Shown piece after piece: positions 48,377-56,775 of a DNA stretch of 64,000 nt; the stretch's first letter is position 1, and each line of letters opens with the position of its first letter. A program made the translations under genes and the position numbers. The DNA comes from Corynebacterium gallinarum. Its GTDB lineage: Bacteria > Actinomycetota > Actinomycetes > Mycobacteriales > Mycobacteriaceae. The notes beneath the pieces are model-generated. The model did not search any database, was not told the DNA's origin, and saw only the letters and a program-made list of their open reading frames with translations. Where the stretch lies: contig NZ_JACSPR010000002.1 in NCBI RefSeq assembly GCF_014837045.1, forward strand, positions 124,001 to 188,000, written 5' to 3'.

Positions 48377-49213
48377 TTACCAGGTGGCGCCGGGGTGGCG
48401 CCTGGCCAGGGACTGCATCTCGGCCAGGATGTAACCGCGGTACTCGTTGTACTTGCCGGTGCGCTGGCTGCTGCGTGCGGAGGGCACCTGCGGGATCTCC
48501 AGGCCGGCCTCCTCGAGGACGTAGGCGATGTTGCGGTCGAACTCATCCCGGAGGCTGGACGGCAGAACCGCCTCACCGGTCTCGGCGAGCTTGGTGTGGA
48601 TGGGCAGGTCCTCGAAGAGTTCCGCCACGTAGGGCCACATGTAGTAGAGGCCCTCGGTCATGCGGCGGTGGGACTCCTCGGTGCCCAGGCCCAGTCGCAG
48701 GGTCCACTGGTTGGCGTGGTCGGCGTGGTATTCCACTTCCTTCACGGCCTTGGCGGCGATCGCGGCGAGGGTCTCGTCGGTGGAGTCCTGCAGCGCGGTG
48801 TAGAGGCCGAGGAAGTAGTGGGACATCAGCAGCTGACGGGCGATGGTCTGGCCGAAGTCACCGTTTTCGGTTTCGGTCAGGCGGGCGGAGCGGAACTCCT
48901 CCTCATCGCGGAAGTAGGCGAGGTCATCCTCGGTCTTGTTCCAGGCGGTGCCGGCGTAGCTGTAGAGGAACCGTGCATGTCCGACCAGGTCGAGGGCGAT
49001 GTTGCCGATCGCGATGTCCTCTTCCATCTCGGGTGCGCGGGATACCCACCAGCCCAGGCGCTGGGCCAGCATGAGTGCGTCATCGCCGAGGGTCAGTGCG
49101 TAGTTGGCCACATCCTCGGTTGCGACTGCGCCGGTGGCCTGGATGTCTTCTGCTGTAATGCCGTCGCCCTGGGTCTGTCGGGTCGCGGAATCAACGGATG
49201 CGAAGCTGCTCAC
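48377..49213 (-). CDS. paaC: Phenylacetyl-CoA epoxidase structural subunit
   Basis: A 278-residue ferritin-like helical protein, the structural partner of PaaA in the 1,2-epoxidase. Recognisable segments: GDDALMLAQRLGWWVSRAPE, DIALDLVGHAR-like IGNIALDLVGHARFLY, and KEVEYHADHANQWTLRLG. It does not carry the active diiron site. GTG 49213 overlaps the paaB stop (GTGA), so B and C are coupled. Confidence 0.93.
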   Translation of the reverse strand: MSSFASVDSATRQTQGDGITAEDIQATGAVATEDVANYALTLGDDALMLAQRLGWWVSRAPEMEEDIAIGNIALDLVGHARFLYSYAGTAWNKTEDDLAYFRDEEEFRSARLTETENGDFGQTIARQLLMSHYFLGLYTALQDSTDETLAAIAAKAVKEVEYHADHANQWTLRLGLGTEESHRRMTEGLYYMWPYVAELFEDLPIHTKLAETGEAVLPSSLRDEFDRNIAYVLEEAGLEIPQVPSARSSQRTGKYNEYRGYILAEMQSLARRHPGATW

Positions 49214-49497
49214 AGGTGTGGCACCCCCTCGGCCTTGGAGTAGTAGGTGGCGTGGCGGTAGTTCTTGCCCTGGGAGGACTCGAAGAACCCACCCTTGGAA
49301 TCGGGATCGGAGGACACGACGACCTCGGCGGGGACGACCCAGACGGAGGTTCCCTCATTGCGGCGGGTGTAGAGGTCGCGGGCGTTGCGCAGCGCCATGG
49401 TGGCGTCAGCTGCGTGCAGGGATCCTGCGTGGACATGGGAGAGGCCACGGGAGGTGCGGACGAACACTTCCCACATGGGCCAGGACTGGTTAGACAT
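49210..49497 (-). CDS. paaB: Phenylacetyl-CoA epoxidase subunit B
   Basis: A 95-residue protein of the PaaB family (MWEVFVRTSRGLSHVHAGSL and ARDLYTRRNEGTSVWVVPA), which bridges two PaaAC heterotetramers. It has a good AAGGAG ribosome binding site within ATATATAAGGAG. The gene is 27 bases after paaA and overlaps paaC by four bases. Confidence 0.94.
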   Translation of the reverse strand: MSNQSWPMWEVFVRTSRGLSHVHAGSLHAADATMALRNARDLYTRRNEGTSVWVVPAEVVVSSDPDSKGGFFESSQGKNYRHATYYSKAEGVPHL

Positions 49498-49524
49498 GAT
49501 GTGTCTCCTTATATATGGGGTGGT

Positions 49525-50502
49525 TTAGGCAGTGAGTCGGGTGGCGGCCGGGCGCTGGCGATCCGCGTAGGCGGCGGCCGCCTCGCGGACCCAGGCACCA
49601 TCGTTGAATGCCTGACGACGGCGCTGCATACGCTGGACGTTGCAGGGGCCCTCGCCCTTGATGACGGACTTGAACTCATCCCAGTCGAGCTGGCCGTAGT
49701 CGTAGTGGCCGCGCTCCTCATTCCACTTCAGGTCCGGGTCCTCGAAGTGGAGACCCAGTCCCTCCGCCTGCGGAACGATCATGTCGACGAAGCGCTGACG
49801 CAGCTCATCGTTGCTGAAACGCTTGATCTTCCATTCCATGGACTGCTGGGAGTTCGGGGAATCCTCATCCGGTGGGCCGAACATCTGCAGTGCCGGGCCG
49901 TAGAAGCGGTTGATCGCCTCCTGGGCCATCTGCTTCTGCTCCGGGGTTCCGTTGGCCAGTTCGTAGAGGATCTCCCAACCCTGGCGCTGGTGGAAGGACT
50001 CCTCCTTACAGATACGGACCATGGCGCGTCCGTAGGGTGCGTAGGAGGCGCGGCACAGCGGGACCTGGTTGGCGATGGCGGCGCCGTCGACAAGCCAGCC
50101 GATGGCTCCGATGTCGGCCCAGGTACGTGCCGGGTAGTTGAAGATGGAGGAGTACTTCGCTTTGCCGCTGAGCAGCTGGTCAACCAGCTCATCACGGCCG
50201 GTGCCGAGGGTCTCGGCTGCGGAGTAGAGGTAGAGGCCGTGGCCGGCTTCGTCCTGGACCTTGGCCATGAGGATGGCCTTGCGCTTGAGGGACGGTGCGC
50301 GGGTGATCCAGTTGGCCTCCGGCTGCATGCCGATGATCTCGGAGTGCGCGTGCTGGGAGATCTGACGGGTCAGAGTCTTGCGGTATGCGGCTGGCATCCA
50401 GTCGGTGGGCTCGATGCGGGAATCCTGGGCGATGAGAGCGTCGAAGTGCTCCTGGGCCTGGGCATCATCGGTGGATGTCCGCTGCTGTGTGGCTGTCGTC
50501 AT
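49525..50502 (-). CDS. paaA: Phenylacetyl-CoA epoxidase catalytic subunit (diiron)
   Basis: Catalytic oxygenase subunit, 325 residues, that converts phenylacetyl-CoA to the 1,2-epoxide. Ferritin-like helices with the two ExxH iron-binding motifs visible as EAGHGLYLY and [10 protein letters not shown]. First gene of the minus-strand operon; ATG 50502 with GAGGAGG upstream. The 256 bases upstream carry a perfect PaaR-type operator and a GlxR-like site. Confidence 0.95.
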   Translation of the reverse strand: MTTATQQRTSTDDAQAQEHFDALIAQDSRIEPTDWMPAAYRKTLTRQISQHAHSEIIGMQPEANWITRAPSLKRKAILMAKVQDEAGHGLYLYSAAETLGTGRDELVDQLLSGKAKYSSIFNYPARTWADIGAIGWLVDGAAIANQVPLCRASYAPYGRAMVRICKEESFHQRQGWEILYELANGTPEQKQMAQEAINRFYGPALQMFGPPDEDSPNSQQSMEWKIKRFSNDELRQRFVDMIVPQAEGLGLHFEDPDLKWNEERGHYDYGQLDWDEFKSVIKGEGPCNVQRMQRRRQAFNDGAWVREAAAAYADRQRPAATRLTA

Positions 50503-50608
50503 GAGGGTCCTCCTCGTAGTGTCGCGGTCTACCCGCAGGTTCGCCGCTCTCGGGCGAAGGAAGTGGCTGGGTGTGGAAGTTTGTGTGTCGGTTAGCCGGT
50601 TACCATTT

Positions 50609-50630
50609 ACTAACCGACCGCCCGGTCAGT
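50609..50630. promoter_or_regulatory. PaaR-type operator upstream of paaA (perfect match)
   Basis: The 22-mer ACTAACCG-ACCGCC-CGGTCAGT agrees with ACTnACCGnnCGnnCGGTnAGT at every fixed position. It lies about 110 bases before the paaA ATG. Confidence 0.85.
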
Positions 50631-50642
50631 ATATGGGGGAAA

Positions 50643-50658
50643 TGTGATCTACGTCAAC
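50643..50658. promoter_or_regulatory. GlxR (CRP-like) site upstream of paaA
   Basis: TGTGATCTACGTCAAC fits the GlxR consensus TGTGANNTANNTCACA at 10 of 12 fixed bases. It is just upstream of the PaaR operator with respect to paaA, the place for an activator. cAMP-GlxR control of paa genes fits what I recall for C. glutamicum. Confidence 0.6.
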
Positions 50659-50712
50659 ACTTTCACAGCCGACCCCGGACCGCGGGCGACCTCCCCCACA
50701 CACCGCACCCAC

Positions 50713-50728
50713 ATTGATGCAGGTCACA
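50713..50728. promoter_or_regulatory. Second, weaker GlxR-like site
   Basis: ATTGATGCAGGTCACA matches the GlxR consensus at 9 of 12 fixed bases, with a perfect TCACA half. It lies 70 bases further from paaA, next to the paaI stop. Confidence 0.35.
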
Positions 50729-50758
50729 TCGTTGGGCCGGGGGTGTTTCCGGTACCCC

Positions 50759-51208
50759 CTACACCGCCTTCACCACGCGGGAGGTGCCACGGAACTCCGC
50801 CACCACACGATCCCCGACGCGGAGGATGACATCGGTGATCCCGTTACGACCCCAGGCCTGACGGCAGATAGCCTCCGCCTCCACAACCTCGCCCACCCGG
50901 GCCGGGGAGAGGTAATGGATACCCACCTGTGCCGCAACAGCGATATCGCCGGCCGCATTGCACACACCGGCGAACACGGCATCGGCAAAGGTGAACAGGA
51001 TGCCACCCTGTGCGGTACCGTGCCCATTGCACATGTCCTCGCGGATGGTGAAGTGCCCCCGGGCCCCCTCGGGGGACAGCTCAGTGATCACCACGCCCAA
51101 CATTTTCGAGACGGCATCATTGGCGAACATGGCGCGGACATGATCATATTCAGCACCCTCTGCAACACCGGGGGCGAGAATCTGGTCGGTTTCAACTGCA
51201 TTAAGCAT
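50759..51208 (-). CDS. paaI: Hydroxyphenylacetyl-CoA thioesterase PaaI
   Basis: Hotdog-fold thioesterase, 149 residues, with the PaaI signature NGHGTAQGGILFTFADAVFAGVCN-type segment (positions about 64-86; key residues Asn, Gly, Gly, Asp). It hydrolyses CoA esters of hydroxylated dead-end products and so protects the CoA pool. ATG 51208 with AAAGGGG upstream; the frame continues 61 codons upstream without similarity. Divergent from paaR, with a PaaR-type site between, and upstream of paaA on the same strand. Confidence 0.9.
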   Translation of the reverse strand: MLNAVETDQILAPGVAEGAEYDHVRAMFANDAVSKMLGVVITELSPEGARGHFTIREDMCNGHGTAQGGILFTFADAVFAGVCNAAGDIAVAAQVGIHYLSPARVGEVVEAEAICRQAWGRNGITDVILRVGDRVVAEFRGTSRVVKAV

Positions 51209-51244
51209 GTGTTTTCCCCTTTCGCAGGAAAAGTGGTGGAGATT

Positions 51245-51266
51245 ACTTACCGAGTGGACGGTAATA
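51245..51266. promoter_or_regulatory. PaaR-type operator between paaI and paaR
   Basis: The core TTACCG-AGTGGA-CGGTAA is a symmetric version of the PaaR pattern; the 22-mer has three mismatches, two at its right edge. Position between the divergent paaI and paaR implies autoregulation. Confidence 0.65.
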
Positions 51267-51362
51267 TCATGGGAGTGTACGGATCCAGGCACATTCCCGC
51301 GGGGAAATGAGAGCTTCACACCGTCCCCCACATCAGTCCGATGGTTCCGACAAGGAGAAACC

Positions 51363-51968
51363 ATGAACTCTGTCACCACCGCCACCACCAACCGGGGTAG
51401 GCCCGGCTACGCACGCGAGGATGTCATCCGCATCGCGGTCGACCAGTTCAACACCCACGGCTACGAGGCGACCTCCATGGGCGCGCTCGCCACCACCCTC
51501 GGCGTGAGCAAGTCAGCCATCTACCACCACATCACCTCGAAGGAGGAGATCCTGGTCGAGGCCACCGACCAGGCCCTCGAGGCGCTTTTCGACGTGATCG
51601 AGGAGGCCGACGCCACGCCCGGCACCGCAGAGGACCGCCTGGCCGCGGTGATCAGCGGTGCCACCCGGGTGCTGTGCGAGAAACCCGAGAATGTCACCCT
51701 CCTCCTACGCCTGCGGGGCAATACGGAGGTGGAGAAACAGATCCTGGAGCGCCGACGCCTCATAACCCGCCGTTTCATTGACTTTGTTGCATCCGCCCAG
51801 GAGGAGGGCGCCGTGCGTTCCACTCTGGATGCCGGCATGGTCGCACGCCTGACCTTCGGCATGATCAACTCCCTGGTGGAGTGGTACCGACCCGATGGAC
51901 CGATCTCACCTGAGGAACTCAGTGAAATCATGCCGGACTTCGTCTTCAGGGGGCTCGCTGCCCGATAA
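51363..51968 (+). CDS. paaR: TetR-family repressor of the paa genes
   Basis: A 201-residue TetR regulator: N-terminal HTH with RGRPGYAREDVIRIAVDQF and LATTLGVSKSAIYHHITSKE (residues about 35-55), and a C-terminal ligand-binding helical domain (TetR_C type, LLLRLRGNTEVEKQILERRR). Most likely released from DNA by phenylacetyl-CoA, as known for PaaR of C. glutamicum. ATG 51363 with AAGGAG upstream; the frame is open earlier but without similarity. Four matching operators flank it in the cluster. Confidence 0.9.
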   Translation: MNSVTTATTNRGRPGYAREDVIRIAVDQFNTHGYEATSMGALATTLGVSKSAIYHHITSKEEILVEATDQALEALFDVIEEADATPGTAEDRLAAVISGATRVLCEKPENVTLLLRLRGNTEVEKQILERRRLITRRFIDFVASAQEEGAVRSTLDAGMVARLTFGMINSLVEWYRPDGPISPEELSEIMPDFVFRGLAAR

Positions 51969-51981
51969 ACAACTGCTAACC

Positions 51982-52037
51982 AGGGGCCTCTGCCCGTACG
52001 TCCTGCGAACAGGGGTACGGGATGGGGGCCCTTTTTC
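51982..52037 (+). terminator. Terminator of paaR
   Basis: Imperfect GC-rich hairpin (AGGGGCC...GCCCGTAC pairing with GTACGGG...GGGCCCT) immediately followed by TTTTT, beginning 14 bases past the paaR stop. Confidence 0.75.
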
Positions 52038-52110
52038 GCACAATTTATGACGGATTTCATTGTGACTCTGGAAATAGCTGATTCAATAATGTAGCGTCCA
52101 TCACATACCA

Positions 52111-52132
52111 ACTTACCGACTGGTCAGTTGGT
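52111..52132. promoter_or_regulatory. PaaR-type operator upstream of paaK
   Basis: The 22-mer ACTTACCG-ACTGGT-CAGTTGGT has a perfect left half and three mismatches in the remainder; it is also part of an ACCAACT...AGTTGGT inverted repeat. It lies about 155 bases before the paaK start. Confidence 0.65.
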
Positions 52133-52286
52133 AAATGGGAAACGTACTCACAGAGGATCCTGCACCATGACGCCCTCCTCCTCACAACCGGATGCCACAC
52201 CGAGTCGCAGGCCAGGTCGCACCACACCCGTTGCGGGTAACGATGCGCGCCAGCACCACCGCGCACAGCCAGAAAGGAACATCCCA

Positions 52287-53597
52287 ATGACCTCCGTCAC
52301 TGAAATTCACTCCACCCACATCGGTCCTCAGACGGGTATCGAGTACGCATCACGCGATGAGATCACCGCACTGCAGATCGCACGTGCCAAGAACACACTG
52401 CGTCACGCCTACTTCAACGTCCCCCACTACCGTAAGGCCTTCAACGAGGCCGGCGTGCACCCGGACGACTTCCGTGATCTGTCGGATCTGGCACGGTTCC
52501 CCTTCACGGACAAGGAGATCCTGCGTTCGGAGTACCCCTTCGGTATGTTCGCGGTTCCCCAGAGCCAGATCGTCCGACTGCACGCCTCCTCCGGCACCAC
52601 CGGGCGTCCCACCGTGGTCGCCTACACCCGCAATGATATTGAGAACTGGTCCGATCTGGTCGCACGGTCCCTGCGCGCGGGTGGTGTCCGCGCCGGCGAC
52701 AAGGTTCAGGTCACCTTCGGTTACGGCCTGTTCACCGGCGGCCTCGGCGCCCACTACGGCGTGGAGAAGCTCGGCGCAACCGTCATCCCCACCTCCGGTG
52801 GACAGACCGAGCGCCAGATCCAGATCATGAATGACTTCCAGCCCGATGCGATCCTGGGCACCCCGTCCTACATGCTCACCGTTCTCGACCGGATGCGTGC
52901 CGACGGCGTGGATCCACGCGAGACCTCCCTCCGTGTCGGCGTCATGGGTGCCGAGCCCTGGACCGAGGGCATGCGCCGTGATCTGGAGGACGGCTTCGGC
53001 ATCGACGCCACCGACATCTACGGCCTCTCCGAGGTCATGGGACCGGGCGTTGCCCAGGAGTGCGTCGAGACCAAGGACGGACTGACCATCTGGGAGGATC
53101 ACTTCTACCCGGAGATCATCAATCCCGAGACCGGTGAGGTACTCCCCGACGGTGAGTACGGCGAGCTGGTCATCACCTCCCTGACCAAGGAGGCCTTCCC
53201 GGTCGTGCGCTACCGCACCCACGACCTGACCCGCATCCTGCCCGGCACCGCCTTCTCCATGCGACGCATCGACAAGATCAGCGCCCGTAATGACGACATG
53301 ATCATCCTCCGCGGTGTCAACTGCTTCCCGAGCCAGTTCGAGGAGATCATCGTCGAGGACAAGACCCTGCGTCCGCGTTACCAGTGCATCCTGAGCAAGA
53401 AGGGCCGCATGGACCACCTCACCCTGGCCGTGGAACATGCACCCGGCTGCAGCGCTGAGGACATCACCCTGGCCACCCAGCGTCTGAGCAAGCAGATCAA
53501 GGACCGCATCGGCATCTCCGTCCAGGTTGAGGTCCGCGACCGCGTTGATTCCGGCGAGGGCAAGGCCAAGCGCCTACTCGACCTGCGCAACCAGTAG
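52287..53597 (+). CDS. paaK: Phenylacetate-CoA ligase
   Basis: Activates phenylacetate to phenylacetyl-CoA with ATP, the entry step. The 436-residue adenylate-forming enzyme has the P-loop SSGTTGRPTVV (near residue 96), the motif YGLSEVMGPGVAQEC, and a C-terminal lid beginning at DKISARNDDMIILRGVNCFP. ATG 52287 has AAAGGA upstream; 53 open codons before it show no similarity. It is transcribed alone on the plus strand behind its own PaaR-type operator. Confidence 0.95.
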   Translation: MTSVTEIHSTHIGPQTGIEYASRDEITALQIARAKNTLRHAYFNVPHYRKAFNEAGVHPDDFRDLSDLARFPFTDKEILRSEYPFGMFAVPQSQIVRLHASSGTTGRPTVVAYTRNDIENWSDLVARSLRAGGVRAGDKVQVTFGYGLFTGGLGAHYGVEKLGATVIPTSGGQTERQIQIMNDFQPDAILGTPSYMLTVLDRMRADGVDPRETSLRVGVMGAEPWTEGMRRDLEDGFGIDATDIYGLSEVMGPGVAQECVETKDGLTIWEDHFYPEIINPETGEVLPDGEYGELVITSLTKEAFPVVRYRTHDLTRILPGTAFSMRRIDKISARNDDMIILRGVNCFPSQFEEIIVEDKTLRPRYQCILSKKGRMDHLTLAVEHAPGCSAEDITLATQRLSKQIKDRIGISVQVEVRDRVDSGEGKAKRLLDLRNQ

Positions 53598-53734
53598 CAC
53601 CCAGCAACACCCAGTAACACCCCTCCGGCGAAGTCCCCCGTCATCCCCGGGGACCGCCGCACCGGGATCCCGCCCACCGCTACCCCGCGCGGGCCGGGGC
53701 CATCCGGCACTTTCTCTCCACACCCCACATTGCA

Positions 53735-53763
53735 CAGCATCCGCATCTTCCTGCCGGATGCTG
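53735..53763 (+). terminator. Hairpin between paaK and the transporter gene
   Basis: CAGCATCCG and its exact complement, 9-bp arms, 11-nt loop, about 140 bases past the paaK stop. No T-tract. Confidence 0.4.
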
Positions 53764-53769
53764 TACTTC

Positions 53770-53814
53770 ACGAACCCCGAAAAGCCCCCTACATCCCTAC
53801 TTTTCGGGGTTCGT
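53770..53814 (+). terminator. Perfect 15-bp hairpin in the leader of the transporter gene
   Basis: ACGAACCCCGAAAAG and its exact complement, 15-nt loop, ending 60 bases before the transporter ATG. It follows the first hairpin by six bases. It may finish paaK transcription or control the transporter as a leader element; the sequence does not decide. Confidence 0.5.
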
Positions 53815-53873
53815 CCCCCCTCCCCTTCCGGTAGCACAGTGACAGTGACTGTGCCCAGCAGAAAGTTCCCCCG

Positions 53874-55265
53874 ATGACCACCAACGAAATCCTCACCACA
53901 GGGCAGCGTGACACCACCGTCCTGACCACCAGCATCCCCACCGACAGCACCACCGCAGGCACCAACAACCCGCAACCGATCACCCCCGAGCACCGCAAGG
54001 TCCTGGCCGGTTCCATGGTGGGTACCACCATCGAATGGTTCGACTTCTTCATCTACGCCCAGGCGGCCGGCCTGATCTTCGCCACCCAGTACTTCAACCC
54101 CGCCAGCAACTCCAGCGCCTCCGTCGCGCAGATCATCGCCTGGGCCTCACTGGGCATCAGCTTCCTGTTCCGCCCGTTCGGTGCTGTCATCGCCGGCCAC
54201 CTGGGTGACCGCTTCGGCCGCAAGCCCGTCCTCGTCCTCACCCTGCTGGGCATGGGTGGTGCAACCGTTGCCATGGGCCTGCTGCCCACCTACGCGCAGA
54301 TCGGTCTGGCGGCTCCTCTGATCCTGGTGTTGCTGCGCATCCTGCAGGGCATCTCCGCCGGTGGCGAATGGGGTGGCGCGGCACTGATCGCCGTGGAGCA
54401 CGCACCCCTCAACCGCCGTGGTTTCTTCGGGGCCTTCCCCCAGGTCGGTGTCCCGGCCGGTATGCTGCTGGCCACCCTGTTCATGCTGGTCATGACCACT
54501 GTCTTGAGCCCCGAGCAGTTCGAGGCATGGGGCTGGCGCATCCCGTTCATCTCCAGTGTGGTCCTCATCGCTGTCGGTTTCTTCATCCGTCGTCTGGTTC
54601 ATGAGTCCCCCGTGTTCTCCGAGATGGAGGACCTGAAGAAGAAGGCCTCCGCCCCACTGTCGGAGCTCTTCCGCAAGCACCTCAAGACCGTCATCCTCGC
54701 CGCCCTGATCTTCGCGGGTGTCAACGCCGCCGGTTACCTGGCCATCGCCTTCTTCGTCTCCTACGGCACCGGTGTCCTGGGTATGGGTCGCCCCGTCGTT
54801 CTGCTGCTGACCTGCCTAACCGCCATCGCGTGGATCGTGTCCACCCTCTTCTTCGGTGCCGCCTCCGACCGTTGGGGTCGCCGCCGCACCTTCGCACTGG
54901 GTTACCTGGCCATGATCATCTGGGCCCTCCCGACCTGGATGCTCATCGACACCGCAAACCCGCTGTTCTTCGGTATCGCGGTGGTGGTTCTCGGTGTCCT
55001 GCTCGGTGTCACCTACGGCCCGCAGCCGGCGCTCTACGCTGAGATGTTTCCCGCCCAGGTCCGTCTGTCCGGCGTCTCCATCGGTTACGCGATCGGTTCC
55101 ATCATCGGCGGTGCCTTCGCCCCGATGATCGCCGAGATGCTCCTTGATTCTACCGGCAGCTCACTGTCCATCGGTGTCTACATCGCCGTGATCTCCGCGA
55201 TCTCCCTCGTGGCGGTTCTCATGGTTCCCCGCACGGGCATCCAGGGCAGGAATCTGCACCACTGA
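53874..55265 (+). CDS. MHS-family MFS transporter, likely phenylacetate uptake
   Basis: A 463-residue metabolite:H+ symporter with 12 helices, an N-terminal Thr-rich tail of about 40 residues, the MFS motif GHLGDRFGRKPVL and the MHS hallmark GISAGGEWGGAALIAVEHAP, plus SDRWGRRR in the central loop. Adjacent to paaK on the same strand, so phenylacetate is the likely substrate; that is inferred from position only. Ribosome binding site is weak (AGAAAG). A strong terminator follows. Confidence 0.85.
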   Translation: MTTNEILTTGQRDTTVLTTSIPTDSTTAGTNNPQPITPEHRKVLAGSMVGTTIEWFDFFIYAQAAGLIFATQYFNPASNSSASVAQIIAWASLGISFLFRPFGAVIAGHLGDRFGRKPVLVLTLLGMGGATVAMGLLPTYAQIGLAAPLILVLLRILQGISAGGEWGGAALIAVEHAPLNRRGFFGAFPQVGVPAGMLLATLFMLVMTTVLSPEQFEAWGWRIPFISSVVLIAVGFFIRRLVHESPVFSEMEDLKKKASAPLSELFRKHLKTVILAALIFAGVNAAGYLAIAFFVSYGTGVLGMGRPVVLLLTCLTAIAWIVSTLFFGAASDRWGRRRTFALGYLAMIIWALPTWMLIDTANPLFFGIAVVVLGVLLGVTYGPQPALYAEMFPAQVRLSGVSIGYAIGSIIGGAFAPMIAEMLLDSTGSSLSIGVYIAVISAISLVAVLMVPRTGIQGRNLHH

Positions 55266-55284
55266 TCCACCCCCTACCTGCATC

Positions 55285-55327
55285 ACCACCGCATCCCCTG
55301 CCCCGGGGAATGCGGTGGTTTTCTTTC
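55285..55327 (+). terminator. Rho-independent terminator of the MHS transporter
   Basis: ACCACCGCAT with inner CCCC pairs with GGGG and ATGCGGTGGT and runs into TTTTCTTT. It is 20 bases after the stop and closes the paa region. Confidence 0.9.
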
Positions 55328-55421
55328 AAACTGTGTGCAGGTAGAAAACCTGGTGAGGTGTTCACAGCTAATTTAACGGTTTAACCATGGTCAGTGGTTT
55401 AGATTATTGGACGTGACTTTG

Positions 55422-56423
55422 ATGATCTCCCCTCGTGGCAGGACCGCCTATGTGCTCCTGACCACTCTTGCGATCGGCAGCATGGCCCTGGTCGCCTGCG
55501 GTTCCGACCGCGGAGGCGGTCAGACGTCGAGTGAGGAGCCCCGTAAGGTCGCTACGGCGATGGGGACGCGGACCGCGGAGGCGTCGTCAAGCATCCCCAG
55601 CATCCCCCCGACCGCGAGCATGCACTACACCGCGGCGCGGGACACCACCCTGACCGCGCGGGCACTCATGGAATACCTCGATGAGGAGCAGCGGCATCTC
55701 ATCACCGGTGACGGCCTGGATATCAACACCCTCACCCACGCGCAGAAACTCACCGTGTTCAAGGTTCTGGAAACCCTGCTCGATGAGGATTCCAACACCA
55801 TGATGCGTGCGCTTCTGGAGTACATCGACATGAACCCCGATGCCGCGCCCCATCTGCTGCGGTTCTCCACCGTCCCGGCCCCCAGTGAGCAGTGGAGGAT
55901 GGATCTGGAGGGGCCCATGCTGGGCCTGCACGCGATGTTCAGCGAGGAGGGCGACGTGGCGCTTGAATCGGCGCGTTTCAATCTGAGCAGCAATGATGTC
56001 AGAACCGTCATGGCGACCACCGGGACCGATGTGCCCAGTCATTCCACCGCCCACCAGCCCGTCGTCGACCTGCTCGACAGTCTCACCGATTCGCAGCGGG
56101 CGGCGCTGACCACCCCGAACCAGTCCGGGAACGGTGGTTTGCGGGGGGCTGCCCTCACCGAGGAACAGAAGGAGAGGCTGCTCGCCGTCGCCGCGCAGTG
56201 GATCTGCGTCGGGCATGAGCCCACGGCACAGTCGAAGCAGGAGCGGATCGCCGCGACCCTCGACGACACGGTGTTCACCCTCGCCGGTGTCACCGGGGAG
56301 CGTGACGACGAAGGACTGCAGCTGCGTATCGACGGCCCCGAGGTCTTCATCGAATTCCACCAGAGCTTCTCGGAGGATGGAACCCCCTCCATCCAGTCGG
56401 TCTTCGAGGACCCCAGCCTGTAA
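55422..56423 (+). CDS. Lipoprotein with DUF3500-like domain
   Basis: A 333-residue lipoprotein: signal MISPRGRTAYVLLTTLAIGS, lipobox LVAC, then a body resembling DUF3500 (EEQRHLIT ... WRMDLEGPMLGLHAMFSEEGDVAL ... VVDLLDSLTDSQRAAL). Function unknown. ATG 55422 is chosen for a normal signal sequence; GTG 55413 and TTG 55407 are also in frame, and TAGATT about 20 bases before suggests a very short leader. It converges on DUF3017 with two bases between stops. Confidence 0.75.
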   Translation: MISPRGRTAYVLLTTLAIGSMALVACGSDRGGGQTSSEEPRKVATAMGTRTAEASSSIPSIPPTASMHYTAARDTTLTARALMEYLDEEQRHLITGDGLDINTLTHAQKLTVFKVLETLLDEDSNTMMRALLEYIDMNPDAAPHLLRFSTVPAPSEQWRMDLEGPMLGLHAMFSEEGDVALESARFNLSSNDVRTVMATTGTDVPSHSTAHQPVVDLLDSLTDSQRAALTTPNQSGNGGLRGAALTEEQKERLLAVAAQWICVGHEPTAQSKQERIAATLDDTVFTLAGVTGERDDEGLQLRIDGPEVFIEFHQSFSEDGTPSIQSVFEDPSL

Positions 56424-56425
56424 CC

Positions 56426-56764
56426 TCAGCTGCCCAGTGAATCCACCGAGGCGGCCAGGAAAGCCATGGTGCCTCCGAGTGCGGTGCAGTAGAAGGCGTC
56501 GAAACGCCGTGACCGCACCGCCAGCAGACCCACGATCCTGGAATCACACGTCAGGCGGACAACCGCCAGGTAGATCATGGACACGCCGAGGGTGAAGGTG
56601 GCGCGCCGCCAGTGCTCGGTGACGGCGAACAGCGTCGCCACCACCACCGCGAGGACGAACAACCCCACCAGTATCCGCTGCGCGGTCACCGGCAGGGGCG
56701 AGGGGGCAAGACCCCGGTCATGGGGATTGTCCAGCCGCTCGGACGGGGTGAGGGGGGTGTGCAT
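56426..56764 (-). CDS. DUF3017 membrane protein
   Basis: A 112-residue protein with a polar N-terminus and three predicted membrane helices (ILVGLFVLAVVVATLFAVTE, ATFTLGVSMIYLAVVRLTC, YCTALGGTMAFLAASV). DUF3017 proteins are found beside folD in many actinobacteria; role unknown. It starts 11 bases after the folD stop, so it is part of that operon. Confidence 0.85.
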   Translation of the reverse strand: MHTPLTPSERLDNPHDRGLAPSPLPVTAQRILVGLFVLAVVVATLFAVTEHWRRATFTLGVSMIYLAVVRLTCDSRIVGLLAVRSRRFDAFYCTALGGTMAFLAASVDSLGS

Positions 56765-56775
56765 GAACCGCTCCC

